Positions 30,326-37,868 of a stretch of DNA of 64,000 bases are shown piece after piece. The notes under the pieces were generated by a model. That model made no database searches and was not told where the DNA came from. It saw nothing but the letters and a program-made list of their open reading frames with translations. The DNA comes from UBA11373 sp046714175 (lineage in GTDB: Bacteria; Actinomycetota; Acidimicrobiia; Spongiisociales; UBA11373), in NCBI GenBank assembly GCA_046714175.1, contig JBKKBI010000062.1, positions 1 through 64,000 of the forward strand, written 5' to 3'. The position numbers were made by a program, and so were the translations under genes. The stretch's first letter is position 1. Each line of letters begins with the position of its first letter.

Positions 30326-31111
30326 CTACAGCGGTCCCGAGATGCCGCCGTCCTTGCGCACCCGCCAAAAGTGCACCGCCATGAAAATGACGATCAGGAA
30401 GGGCAGGGCGAGGACGTGCAGGACGTAGAAGCGGAGCAGTGTCGGCGCCCCCACCTGGAGCCCTCCGAGCAAGACGAACGAGACCTGGTCGCCGAACACC
30501 GGCGTATAGCCACCCATGTTGGTGCCCACCGTCACCGCCCAGATGGCCAGCTGGTCCCAGGGGAGCAGGTATCCGGTGAAGGACAGCAGCAGGGTGAGGA
30601 ACAAGAGCACCACTCCCACCACCCAGTTGAATTCGCGCGGCGGCTTGTAGGCCCCGTGATAGAAGACCCGGGTCATGTGCAGAAACACCGTGATCACCAT
30701 CAGGTGAGCGCCCCAGCGGTGCAGGTTGCGCACGATCTGGCCAAAGGCGACATCGGTGGAGAGCGCCTGGATGTCCGGGTAGGCCTGCGTGGCGGACGGC
30801 GTGTAATAGAACATCAAAAAGATGCCGGTGATGGTCAGCAGAATGAACAAGAAGAAAGACAACCCGCCCAGACACAGGGTGTAGGACAGGCGAACCGCGT
30901 GCCGCTTCACCTTCACGGGGTGAAGGTGATAGAGCACGTTGTTCATGATCACGTAAGAGCGGTTGCGGGGGCTGTCGGCGTACCCCTTACGCATCGGTGA
31001 ACCGGGGCGGAACATCGACTCCCAGGCCTCCGAGCCGCGGATACGGGTGCCTACCCCGGCGATGCGCTCGCCGAGTCTGGTGCGTCCGTTGCCGTTTCCG
31101 TTGCTCGCCAC
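30326..31111 (-). CDS. Cytochrome b N-terminal subunit (cytochrome b6-like)
   Basis: A 261-residue diheme cytochrome b core. Four membrane helices carry the paired heme ligands: RNLHRWGAHLMV and FLHMTRVFYHG in helix II and YVLHVLALPFLIVIFMAVHFWRVRKDG in helix IV; GYLLPWDQLAIWAVTVGTNM is the Qo-side segment. The split between this and the PetD-like gene follows the b6f/menaquinol pattern rather than the full-length QcrB of mycobacteria. A Gly/Asn-rich N-terminus (ASNGNGNGRTR) precedes an amphipathic helix. It is the third gene of the operon. Confidence 0.93.
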   Translation of the reverse strand: MASNGNGNGRTRLGERIAGVGTRIRGSEAWESMFRPGSPMRKGYADSPRNRSYVIMNNVLYHLHPVKVKRHAVRLSYTLCLGGLSFFLFILLTITGIFLMFYYTPSATQAYPDIQALSTDVAFGQIVRNLHRWGAHLMVITVFLHMTRVFYHGAYKPPREFNWVVGVVLLFLTLLLSFTGYLLPWDQLAIWAVTVGTNMGGYTPVFGDQVSFVLLGGLQVGAPTLLRFYVLHVLALPFLIVIFMAVHFWRVRKDGGISGPL

Positions 31112-31169
31112 TTCGCCTCCGTTGCGTCCTCAGTCTCCGCCGCCACCCGTCATTCGGTCAAATCACCAG

Positions 31170-31619
31170 TTACCAGCGCACCCCATAGGCGTAACCATTG
31201 CGATCATCGCGCTGCCCGCTGTCTACATCCCACGGGGAGTCGCCGCCCTTGGCTGCGGCGGTCGCCGCCAGGGAACCGTCGTACTTCCCCAAAGCGATCA
31301 CCCCGGTCGGGCACCGATCCACGCAGAGCGCGCACCGGGTGCACTCGTCCTCGTCGACTACGAAAAAGCCCCGATTGGCGGTGTCCTCGCGGGGGTCGGC
31401 GACATTGGTGGCCTCGGCGATGGCATCCATGGACAGATAGTGGATGCACTTCCACGGGCAGATGTCGACGCAGCCCTCACACAGGATGCACTCCGACTGG
31501 TCGATGTGGAGGTACTGCTTGGGCTTCACGGCTGCAGCGAGATACGAGCCGTCGACCATCGCCAACTGATAGTCCTCCCGGAAGGGGGGAGTCTCGAGCC
31601 AGGCTTCGGTGGGGGCCAT
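31170..31619 (-). CDS. Ferredoxin with two [4Fe-4S] clusters
   Basis: A 149-residue soluble protein with two complete cluster motifs: CILCEGCVDICP and, about 50 residues later, CTRCALCVDRCP. This long spacing separates them more than in 2[4Fe-4S] clostridial ferredoxins. N- and C-terminal extensions (FREDYQLAMVDG; SPWDVDSGQRDD) are not part of the fold. It is placed between a membrane protein and cytochrome b in one operon, so it may feed or take electrons at the quinol-oxidising complex. It abuts the membrane-protein gene with no gap. Confidence 0.9.
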   Translation of the reverse strand: MAPTEAWLETPPFREDYQLAMVDGSYLAAAVKPKQYLHIDQSECILCEGCVDICPWKCIHYLSMDAIAEATNVADPREDTANRGFFVVDEDECTRCALCVDRCPTGVIALGKYDGSLAATAAAKGGDSPWDVDSGQRDDRNGYAYGVRW

Positions 31620-32240
31620 CTACTTGCCTCCCTTCACGACTGTCCGGCCATACAGGGAGGTCGTCGTAGCCGCGGCCCGGCGTGCGGCGCGCCTGCCCCG
31701 CTCCTGCCACTGGTAGGCGATGATCGCGACCGCGGCGACCACCGTCGTGGCATACCCGGCGACGATGATGTCCTTGAGGGTGCCGTAGGAGAGCGACACG
31801 TTGTTGTTGAGCACCAACCACTTGGGCACGGTCAGCAGGATTCTTCGCTGCGACCAATCGAGTGTCCCCTGCGCCAGGTTGAGCCACTGGTTGGGCACCA
31901 CACCGAGGAGGATCAGCATCTCCAGGGTGAAGATGAAGGCACCCACCGTCGCCAGCGCCCAGGTCAACTTGCGGCCGTAGATCCATCCAAAGACGATTGC
32001 CGCCAGCCCGATCTGTGAACCGAGCACGGCGATGGCACCGCCCGTCATCGGCAGTACCCAGCACAGGTCGGGGTTGGTCTCGAAAAACATGCAGCGCGGG
32101 ACCCAGGAGTAGATCGGTCGGCCTACCGAGTCGGCCACGGGAAGGGCGGTGAAATGGGCGATGGCCACCCCGAGGGCGAGCAGCAAGAAGCCGACGACGA
32201 CGCCGATGACGCCGATTCGCCTGCGCTTCTGGTCGGTCAC
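31620..32240 (-). CDS. Membrane protein, first gene of the cytochrome bc operon
   Basis: A 206-residue protein with four predicted helices (IGVIGVVVGFLLLALGVAIAHF; VLPMTGGAIAVLGSQIGLAAIVFGWIYG; LATVGAFIFTLEMLILLGVV; IVAGYATTVVAAVAIIAYQW). Two Cys in the first loop (VPRCMFFETNPDLCWVLP) could be a disulfide or bind a cofactor. GTG 32240 is chosen because AGGAG lies about 8 nt upstream; a longer frame has no ribosome site. TAAGAT at 32271-32266 may be the -10. It is transcribed with the ferredoxin and cytochrome genes. Function unknown. Confidence 0.78.
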   Translation of the reverse strand: MTDQKRRRIGVIGVVVGFLLLALGVAIAHFTALPVADSVGRPIYSWVPRCMFFETNPDLCWVLPMTGGAIAVLGSQIGLAAIVFGWIYGRKLTWALATVGAFIFTLEMLILLGVVPNQWLNLAQGTLDWSQRRILLTVPKWLVLNNNVSLSYGTLKDIIVAGYATTVVAAVAIIAYQWQERGRRAARRAAATTTSLYGRTVVKGGK

Positions 32241-32265
32241 CGTGCTGTCTCCTTGGGCGGGCAAC

Positions 32266-32271
32266 ATCTTA
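32266..32271 (-). promoter_or_regulatory. Possible -10 element (TAAGAT) of the cytochrome bc operon
   Basis: TAAGAT on the minus strand, about 25 nt before GTG 32240, leaves room for the AGGAG ribosome site. No good -35 is visible. Confidence 0.35.
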
Positions 32272-32321
32272 CGCCCGTGTCGGCCCCGCCCGATTCCCGC
32301 AGGCGCTTGCCGGAGCCGGTC

Positions 32322-32342
32322 CCCATCGCCCATCGCCGATGG
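32322..32342. repeat. Short heptamer tract (CCCATCG units)
   Basis: CCCATCG, CCCATCG, CCGATGG in the divergent gap between the two respiratory clusters; the same unit occurs at 14271 and inside the tracts at 46135 and 55092. Confidence 0.4.
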
Positions 32343-32443
32343 CTCCTCCCGGGTATCGATCGCCGGCTCGTCCTCGCCGCGCGACACGACCCCGTAGCCG
32401 AACCTCTAACCTCCGACCGGTTCGCGCACGAAGGGATCGGGGA

Positions 32444-34339
32444 GTGGCTTCGGCAGCAGGCAACAACGGGGGGCATGGCAACCCGTCGCGGCTGGCCGGG
32501 CTCACCATTCGCCTCTCCTTCCTGATCGCTGCCGCCTTTCTCCTCGTCGGGCTGGCCCTTGCCGGAGTCGCCGCTGCCCAGCTGGTCTCTCCGGACCTGG
32601 TTTCGGGCAACGCGATGCTCTCTTACGGGCGGGTCTTTCCCGCCGGCACCGCCGCACTCCTCTTCGGCTGGCTGACAGTGGCGTTCGTCGGTGTGTCGTT
32701 CCACGCCGTTCCCCGGCTGGTGGGTTCCCACCTGGCGATGCCGCTCTTTGCGTTCGGTGCCCTCGGTCTCATCGCCGGTGGCGCCGCTGCCGGCGTTGCG
32801 ATGATCCTCCTGGGAGAAAACGTCGGCGGGCGTTGGCTCGAGTTCCCGCTCTTCGTCGATGGCGCTCTTGTGGCCGGATATGCCGCGGTCGCCGGCGTGC
32901 TCGTGATGACGTGTCGTCGCGGTACCCGAGAAGGCATTCCGCTTCCCGCTTGGTACCTGGTGGCGGGTTCGGTCTGGCTGCTCTTCGCCCAAGCGGCGGG
33001 GGCGATCCCTGGATTGGAGGGACTCGCCGGTGAGGTCCAGTCCGCCTTCACCGGTGCTGCCCTGTTCGGCATGTGGGCGGCCACCGCCGGCGTCGGGGTG
33101 GCCTACACCGTCGCTGCCGGAGCAATCGGTGAGGTGCGGTTCAACGAACGGTTGGGGCGGATCGGCTTCTGGTCCCTGGCGTTCATGTGGGTGTGGACCA
33201 CCGCCCGGGTGCTCCAGTTCGGACCGACCAAGGATTGGATCGAGACGGTCCCGGTGGTGTTCGGGGCGGGACTGGTGGTCGCGGTACTCGCGATCGCGAC
33301 CGACTTCGCCGGGGCACTGCGCGGCCGGTGGTCGGCGGTAGCCGCTTCGCCGCCATTGCAGATGGTCGTTGCTGGTCTCGGCTTCCTCGTGATAGCGGTT
33401 GCGACCGCATTTGTCGGAACCATGCGTTCGGGGTCGGCGGTGCTCCGCTTCACCGCCTGGGACTCCGGCGTCGAGGCCGCGGCGCTCCTGGGCGCGTTCA
33501 CCCTGTTCGCCCTGGCGGGTATCGCGGCGACGGCGCCGGCGTTGCGCGGCCGCACCTGGGGAGTCTGGTCGGGCCGAGGGGTGTTGTGGCCGGTGGTGGT
33601 GGGCGCCGGGGTTGCGGTGGGCTCGCGATTGATGGCCGGGGTGCAGCAGGGGCTGTCGTGGCTTGCCGGCGTGCAGACGGGTGAGTATCAGAATTTCGGG
33701 GATGGGTTCGGTCGTTCGCTCGCGCCACTGGCCGGTCTCGACGGCGCCTACCTGGTGGGTGTTGGCCTGATCGCCCTTGGCGCGGTCGGCTTTGCGCTAC
33801 GCGTCCTGTGGTTGAGCATCGGCGCAAGCCATGGCCACTCGCAGCCGGTGGTCGGTTTCATCACTCAGCCACTCAGGTCGTTGCTGCGTGGTGCGGTGGC
33901 GGTCTTCGCGCTCGGCGCGTTGGGTGCCTTCGCCTTCCCCGCGGTCGACTCGCGGCCATCGGCTTCTGTGCTGGCGGAGACCACCCGCAACTTTGCCGCC
34001 AACCCGGTGGCGGAGTTGGGGCGGGAGGTCTATGTCCGCGAGGGGTGCTGGTATTGCCACACCCAGCAGGTGCGCCAGGTACGCACCGATCTCGGACTGG
34101 GACCGGTTTCGCAGCCGGGCGACTACGCCTACGACCCCGCCGGTGTCGCCGGGTGGCGGCGCATCGGCCCCGATCTGATGCACACGGGGAGTCGCAACGA
34201 CACCGCGAGTGCCGCCTGGGTGCGGAACCACCTGACCGATCCGCGCGCCGAGCATGCATGGTCGGTGATGCCGTCGTTCGAGTATCTCAGTAACGAGGAA
34301 CTGACGGCGCTGTCGGTCTACGTTTCGGGATTGGAGTGA
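32444..34339 (+). CDS. Fusion of a ligand-less CcoN-like membrane domain with a CcoO-type cytochrome c
   Basis: A 631-residue protein. Residues 1-480 form about 12 membrane helices with the layout of cbb3 oxidase subunit I (CcoN). In the second helix, YGRVFPAGTAALLFGW aligns with the CcoN segment YGR-x-RPLHTNA-V-I-F, but the low-spin heme His is Gly. The region expected to hold the CuB HN pair (W-YGHNAVGF) reads SAFTGAALFGMW; few His remain. Residues about 480-631 are a CcoO-like monoheme domain: one anchor helix, REGCWYCHTQQV (heme at 535-539), GPVSQPGDYAYDP, GWRRIGPDLMHTG and SVMPSFEYLS. GTG 32444 has AAGGGA upstream. The heme-copper half cannot reduce oxygen by known chemistry; an electron-transfer anchor role is inferred. 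Confidence 0.82.
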   Translation: MASAAGNNGGHGNPSRLAGLTIRLSFLIAAAFLLVGLALAGVAAAQLVSPDLVSGNAMLSYGRVFPAGTAALLFGWLTVAFVGVSFHAVPRLVGSHLAMPLFAFGALGLIAGGAAAGVAMILLGENVGGRWLEFPLFVDGALVAGYAAVAGVLVMTCRRGTREGIPLPAWYLVAGSVWLLFAQAAGAIPGLEGLAGEVQSAFTGAALFGMWAATAGVGVAYTVAAGAIGEVRFNERLGRIGFWSLAFMWVWTTARVLQFGPTKDWIETVPVVFGAGLVVAVLAIATDFAGALRGRWSAVAASPPLQMVVAGLGFLVIAVATAFVGTMRSGSAVLRFTAWDSGVEAAALLGAFTLFALAGIAATAPALRGRTWGVWSGRGVLWPVVVGAGVAVGSRLMAGVQQGLSWLAGVQTGEYQNFGDGFGRSLAPLAGLDGAYLVGVGLIALGAVGFALRVLWLSIGASHGHSQPVVGFITQPLRSLLRGAVAVFALGALGAFAFPAVDSRPSASVLAETTRNFAANPVAELGREVYVREGCWYCHTQQVRQVRTDLGLGPVSQPGDYAYDPAGVAGWRRIGPDLMHTGSRNDTASAAWVRNHLTDPRAEHAWSVMPSFEYLSNEELTALSVYVSGLE

Positions 34340-35301
34340 CCATGGACGAACTGCTCGCTGCAGCGGCCAAAGCCACCGGGATGTCGGAGAACATGGTCAA
34401 GCGGTCCGCTACGGCTCGAGCCAAGGCGCAGGGAACCACGGTGGAAGCAGTGCTGGCGGAGTGGGCCGGCGTGCCGGTGCCCGCAGCAGCCGCGTCCGCC
34501 CCGGCGGCGACCGAGCCGGCGGCGGAGGCTGCGGCTGCGGAGACCGCTATCCCCGCCGAGGTCGCGGCCCCCGCTGCGGAGACCGCGGCCCCCACCGAGG
34601 TTGCTGAGTCGGAACCCGCCGAGGTTGCTGAGACGGAACCCGCCTCGGATCTCGAGATCGAAGAGAGCGGGGAAGAGGTCGCGCCGACACCGGCCGCGCC
34701 AGCACCTGTGGCCGCGGTGCGCGAGGTGGTGCCGTCGGGTGCCATCCCGCGCTGGCTGGCCGGCCTATTCGTCGCGGTGCCGCTATTTGCGCTCACCTAT
34801 CTCGCCTTCGTTCCCAACGGACCCGCTTGTGGTGATGCCGGTTCGCTGGCCGTCGACCCTGTCACCGGCGAGATGGTCAATTGCGACGGCACCGCCATCG
34901 GCGGCGAGGGGGAGACCGACTATTTCGCTCTTGGCCTCGAGGTGTATGGAAGCAGTGGCTGCATCGCATGCCACGGCGAGGGTGGCGCCGGAGCCGGCGA
35001 CTTCCCCGCCTTTACCGAAGGGGCGCTGCTGGCGACCTTCCCCGAAGGATCCTGTTCCACCCATATCGAGTGGATTCGATTGGGCACTGCGCAATGGCCC
35101 GAGCCGACCTACGGCGCCAACAACAAGCCCGTTGGTGGTTCAGGAGCGGTGATGCCGACCTTTGGCTCGCAGCTCAGCGACGAGGAGGTGAAGGCGGTCG
35201 CCCTGTACGAGCGTGTCGCCTTCGGCGGCCAGAGCCTGGAGGCGGCCATGCTCGATTGCGTCGGAGCCCCGACCGAAGCCGAGGCGGCGGCAGAGGGATA
35301 A
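34336..35301 (+). CDS. Membrane-anchored monoheme cytochrome c, CcoP-like position, with N-terminal helical motif
   Basis: A 321-residue protein starting with a charged helix (MVKRSATARAKAQGTTVEAV, residues 20-39), then an Ala/Pro/Glu-rich linker of about 90 residues, one membrane helix (WLAGLFVAVPLFALTYLAF, 140-158) and a cytochrome c domain with CIACH at 209-213 and a Met in AVMPTFGSQLSDEE. Additional Cys pairs (NGPACGD, VNCDG; GSCSTH, LDCVG) may be disulfides. It overlaps the CcoN/CcoO-like fusion stop by 4 nt (GTGA). The N-terminal motif is about half identical over 27 residues to that of the PetD-like subunit at 29621-30313. Confidence 0.82.
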   Translation: MTMDELLAAAAKATGMSENMVKRSATARAKAQGTTVEAVLAEWAGVPVPAAAASAPAATEPAAEAAAAETAIPAEVAAPAAETAAPTEVAESEPAEVAETEPASDLEIEESGEEVAPTPAAPAPVAAVREVVPSGAIPRWLAGLFVAVPLFALTYLAFVPNGPACGDAGSLAVDPVTGEMVNCDGTAIGGEGETDYFALGLEVYGSSGCIACHGEGGAGAGDFPAFTEGALLATFPEGSCSTHIEWIRLGTAQWPEPTYGANNKPVGGSGAVMPTFGSQLSDEEVKAVALYERVAFGGQSLEAAMLDCVGAPTEAEAAAEG

Positions 35302-35328
35302 GCCTCCCGCCTCGGCCGCCCATCGCTC

Positions 35329-36342
35329 CTAGGCACGGACCACTTGGGCCACGATCGCGATCGCCTCGTCGATGTCCTTGGTGCTGACTCCGAGGTGGGT
35401 CACCATCCGGATGCGGCCCGACAATGGCGATGCGCGCACTCCTGCTTCCGCCAGCGCGGCGACGAATGCTGCCGCCTCCACTCCCCGCGGTGGGGTGAAG
35501 AACACCATGTTGCTCTCTGGGGGAAGCACATCGAGGCGGAGATCGGCAAGTCCGGCACCGAGTCGGGCGGCGTTGGCGTTGTCCTCGGCGAGGCGATCGA
35601 CGTTGTGGTCGAGGCCGTAGAGCGCGGCGGCGGCGAGGAACCCCGACTGGCGCATCGCCCCGCCGAACAGGTACTTGAACCGGTTGGCCCGGGCGATGAA
35701 GTCCGCAGAACCTGCGATGGCCGCGCCGCCCGGTCCACCCAGTCCTTTGGAGAAGTCGATCCATAGAGCATCTACCGGAGCCGCCCAGCGATTGACCGCG
35801 ACACCGGTGGCGGCGACGGCGTTGAATACACGGGCGCCATCGGTGAACACCGAGGCGCCACGGCGGTGCGCCAGTTCTGCCACCGCCCGGTACTGATCGA
35901 TCGGCCACACGGTGCCGCCGGCAAAGTTGTGGGTTTGCTCGAGGGCTACCAGGGGAGTGCGGGACACGTAGAGACTCCCCGTGTTGAGCGCGGTCCCGAG
36001 TTGATCCGGCGTGAAGTGGCCGTGCTCTCCGACGATGGGCTCGAAGAAGATTCCCGACAGTGCGGCCGCTCCGCCCCCTTCGGCTCGCATCAAGTGGGCG
36101 CGGTGGTCGCACACCACGGCATCTCCAGGCCGGGTGAAGGCCGCAACGGCCACCTTGTTACACATCGATCCGCTGGGAAGGAAGAGCGCCGCCTCCTTCT
36201 CCAACATGGCTGCCACCCGCTCCTCGAGGGCGCTGGTGGTGGGGTCCTCCCCCAGTTGCTCGTCACCGACCTCGGCCGCAGCCATCGCGGCCCGCATCCC
36301 GTCGGTGGGGAGGGTGTGAGTGTCGGAGAAGAGGTCGATCAT
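35329..36342 (-). CDS. ltaE: Low-specificity L-threonine aldolase
   Basis: A 337-residue PLP enzyme that cleaves threonine/allothreonine to glycine and acetaldehyde. The family pattern is present: DLFSDTHTLPTDGMRAAMA at the start, EDPTTSALEERVA, FLPSGSMCNKVA, EQTHNFAGGTVWP, HTDGAR-like FTDGARVFNA and the Schiff-base Lys in WIDFSKGLGGPGGA; FGGAMRQSGFLAAAALYGL follows. ATG 36342 begins the conserved N-terminus; the frame continues upstream without homology. It converges with the CcoP-like gene and is divergent from the geranylgeranyl reductase gene. Confidence 0.92.
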   Translation of the reverse strand: MIDLFSDTHTLPTDGMRAAMAAAEVGDEQLGEDPTTSALEERVAAMLEKEAALFLPSGSMCNKVAVAAFTRPGDAVVCDHRAHLMRAEGGGAAALSGIFFEPIVGEHGHFTPDQLGTALNTGSLYVSRTPLVALEQTHNFAGGTVWPIDQYRAVAELAHRRGASVFTDGARVFNAVAATGVAVNRWAAPVDALWIDFSKGLGGPGGAAIAGSADFIARANRFKYLFGGAMRQSGFLAAAALYGLDHNVDRLAEDNANAARLGAGLADLRLDVLPPESNMVFFTPPRGVEAAAFVAALAEAGVRASPLSGRIRMVTHLGVSTKDIDEAIAIVAQVVRA

Positions 36343-36472
36343 TGGCTTTCCCGACCCTACCGCGTCAGGGAAAGCCGAGTGGGCGATTGGCAGACAGCAG
36401 AAGGCGCCGACGCCATCTGCCACCTGCGATTTGCCGTCCCCCCGGGCGATGGGATATCGGACGACCGACCTC

Positions 36473-36478
36473 TACCCT
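36473..36478 (+). promoter_or_regulatory. Leaderless-type -10 hexamer (TACCCT) for the geranylgeranyl reductase gene
   Basis: TACCCT, 8 nt, then ATG at 36487. Confidence 0.45.
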
Positions 36479-36486
36479 CCGCACCC

Positions 36487-37719
36487 ATGAACCCCTCGGT
36501 CCTCATCGTCGGCGGCGGGCCGGCCGGATCGGCCGCCGCCCATTGGCTGGCCCGCGACGGCCACGCCGTGATGCTGGTAGAGAAAAAGGAGTATCCCCGG
36601 GAGAAGACCTGTGGGGACGGTCTCACCCCGCGGTCCATCCATGAACTCGCCGAGATGGGGTTCGACTTCGCGGTCGGCGACTTCCACCGCGTGGACGGAC
36701 TGCGCGCCTACGCGGGCGAGTTGTGCCTGGAGATGCCCTGGCCGGAGCACCCGGTGTATCCGAGCTGGGGGGGCGTGATCCGGCGCTCCTCGCTCGACTC
36801 CCAGGTGGCGTTGCTCGCCGAGAAGCAGGGTGTCATGGTGCGCCAGCACACTGAGGCTCACCCGCTCCTCGAGGAGGGGCGCATCGCCGCGGTCGAGCTC
36901 ACCTCCGATGGCGAAAAGGAACTGGTGCATCCCCGTTTCGTCATCGTCGCCGATGGTTCATTGTCCCGGTTCGGGCGCGCCCTGGGTGCGATGCGCGACA
37001 AGCGTCGTCCCTACGGGCTGGCGGCACGGGCCTACTTCAAGAGTCCGATGTCGACTGATGGATTCATGGAGAGTCAGTTGAACCTGCACGACGCCGCCGG
37101 TCACACCGTGCCCGGGTACGGGTGGGTGTTCCCCATGGGCGATGGCACGGTCAACATCGGAGTGGGCGTGCTCTCCACGTTTCACCGCTGGAAGGACCTC
37201 AACACCACCACCTTGATGGAGGCGATGGTGCTCTCGGCGCCGGCTCATTGGCAGGTGACCGCGGCCAGCCAGTTGGATGAGTCCCGGGGTGGCAAGTTGC
37301 CGATGGCGCTTTCGGTGGGACCGCTGGTGGGTCGCAATTGGGTGCTCGTCGGCGACGCCGCCGGTGCGATCAACCCATTCAACGGTGAGGGCATCGCTTA
37401 CGCGTACGAGACCGGGCGCATCGCCGCTCGCCATGTCGGAGCCGCCATCGGGTCCGACGATCCCGCTCGGTTGTGGGGATACCACGACGAGATCCACGAC
37501 ACCTACGACGACTACTACCGGGTCGCCCGCGCGCTGGTGCGCGCCATCGGCCGCCCGGGAGTCATGAGGGCCCTGACCAGCGCCGGGATTCGCAACCGCA
37601 GCCTGATGGAATGGACCCTGCGGGTGATGTCGAACCTGCTGCGCGAGGACGAACGCCACATGGCCGAGACCGTCTACGGGATGATCGAGACGATCGTAAG
37701 GGTCGGCCCGGAGCCGTAG
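36487..37719 (+). CDS. Geranylgeranyl reductase family FAD-dependent oxidoreductase
   Basis: A 410-residue flavoprotein. FAD-binding VLIVGGGPAGSAAAHWLARDG (residues 5-25), the family motif REKTCGDGLTPRSI, FVIVADGSLSRFGRALG and GDAAGAINPFNGEGIAYAYETGR are all present. Members reduce double bonds of isoprenoid chains, in actinobacteria including the side chain of menaquinone (MenJ-like). The flanking respiratory clusters make menaquinone a plausible substrate, but an isoprenoid lipid is equally possible. ATG 36487 is the conserved start; the long upstream frame is antisense to the threonine aldolase. Confidence 0.88.
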   Translation: MNPSVLIVGGGPAGSAAAHWLARDGHAVMLVEKKEYPREKTCGDGLTPRSIHELAEMGFDFAVGDFHRVDGLRAYAGELCLEMPWPEHPVYPSWGGVIRRSSLDSQVALLAEKQGVMVRQHTEAHPLLEEGRIAAVELTSDGEKELVHPRFVIVADGSLSRFGRALGAMRDKRRPYGLAARAYFKSPMSTDGFMESQLNLHDAAGHTVPGYGWVFPMGDGTVNIGVGVLSTFHRWKDLNTTTLMEAMVLSAPAHWQVTAASQLDESRGGKLPMALSVGPLVGRNWVLVGDAAGAINPFNGEGIAYAYETGRIAARHVGAAIGSDDPARLWGYHDEIHDTYDDYYRVARALVRAIGRPGVMRALTSAGIRNRSLMEWTLRVMSNLLREDERHMAETVYGMIETIVRVGPEP

Positions 37720-37868
37720 GAGGGGGATGGGGTGAGATAGCGGTCGCGGAGGGGAGTGTCAGCGTCTCCACACGACCCCGGCCCGGGCTGCGCGTTGGCG
37801 CTAGCTCCGCCCCGTTCGATCTCGGCACCGGTCTCAGGAGTCCCGTGCGCCGCTCCCGCTCACCTCTG

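Noticed and set aside
28806..30875. A 689-codon open frame covering Rieske and cytochrome b genes
   Set aside because: Only its last 272 codons (from 29624) encode Rieske; the upstream part is out of frame with the real cytochrome b genes and has shadow composition.
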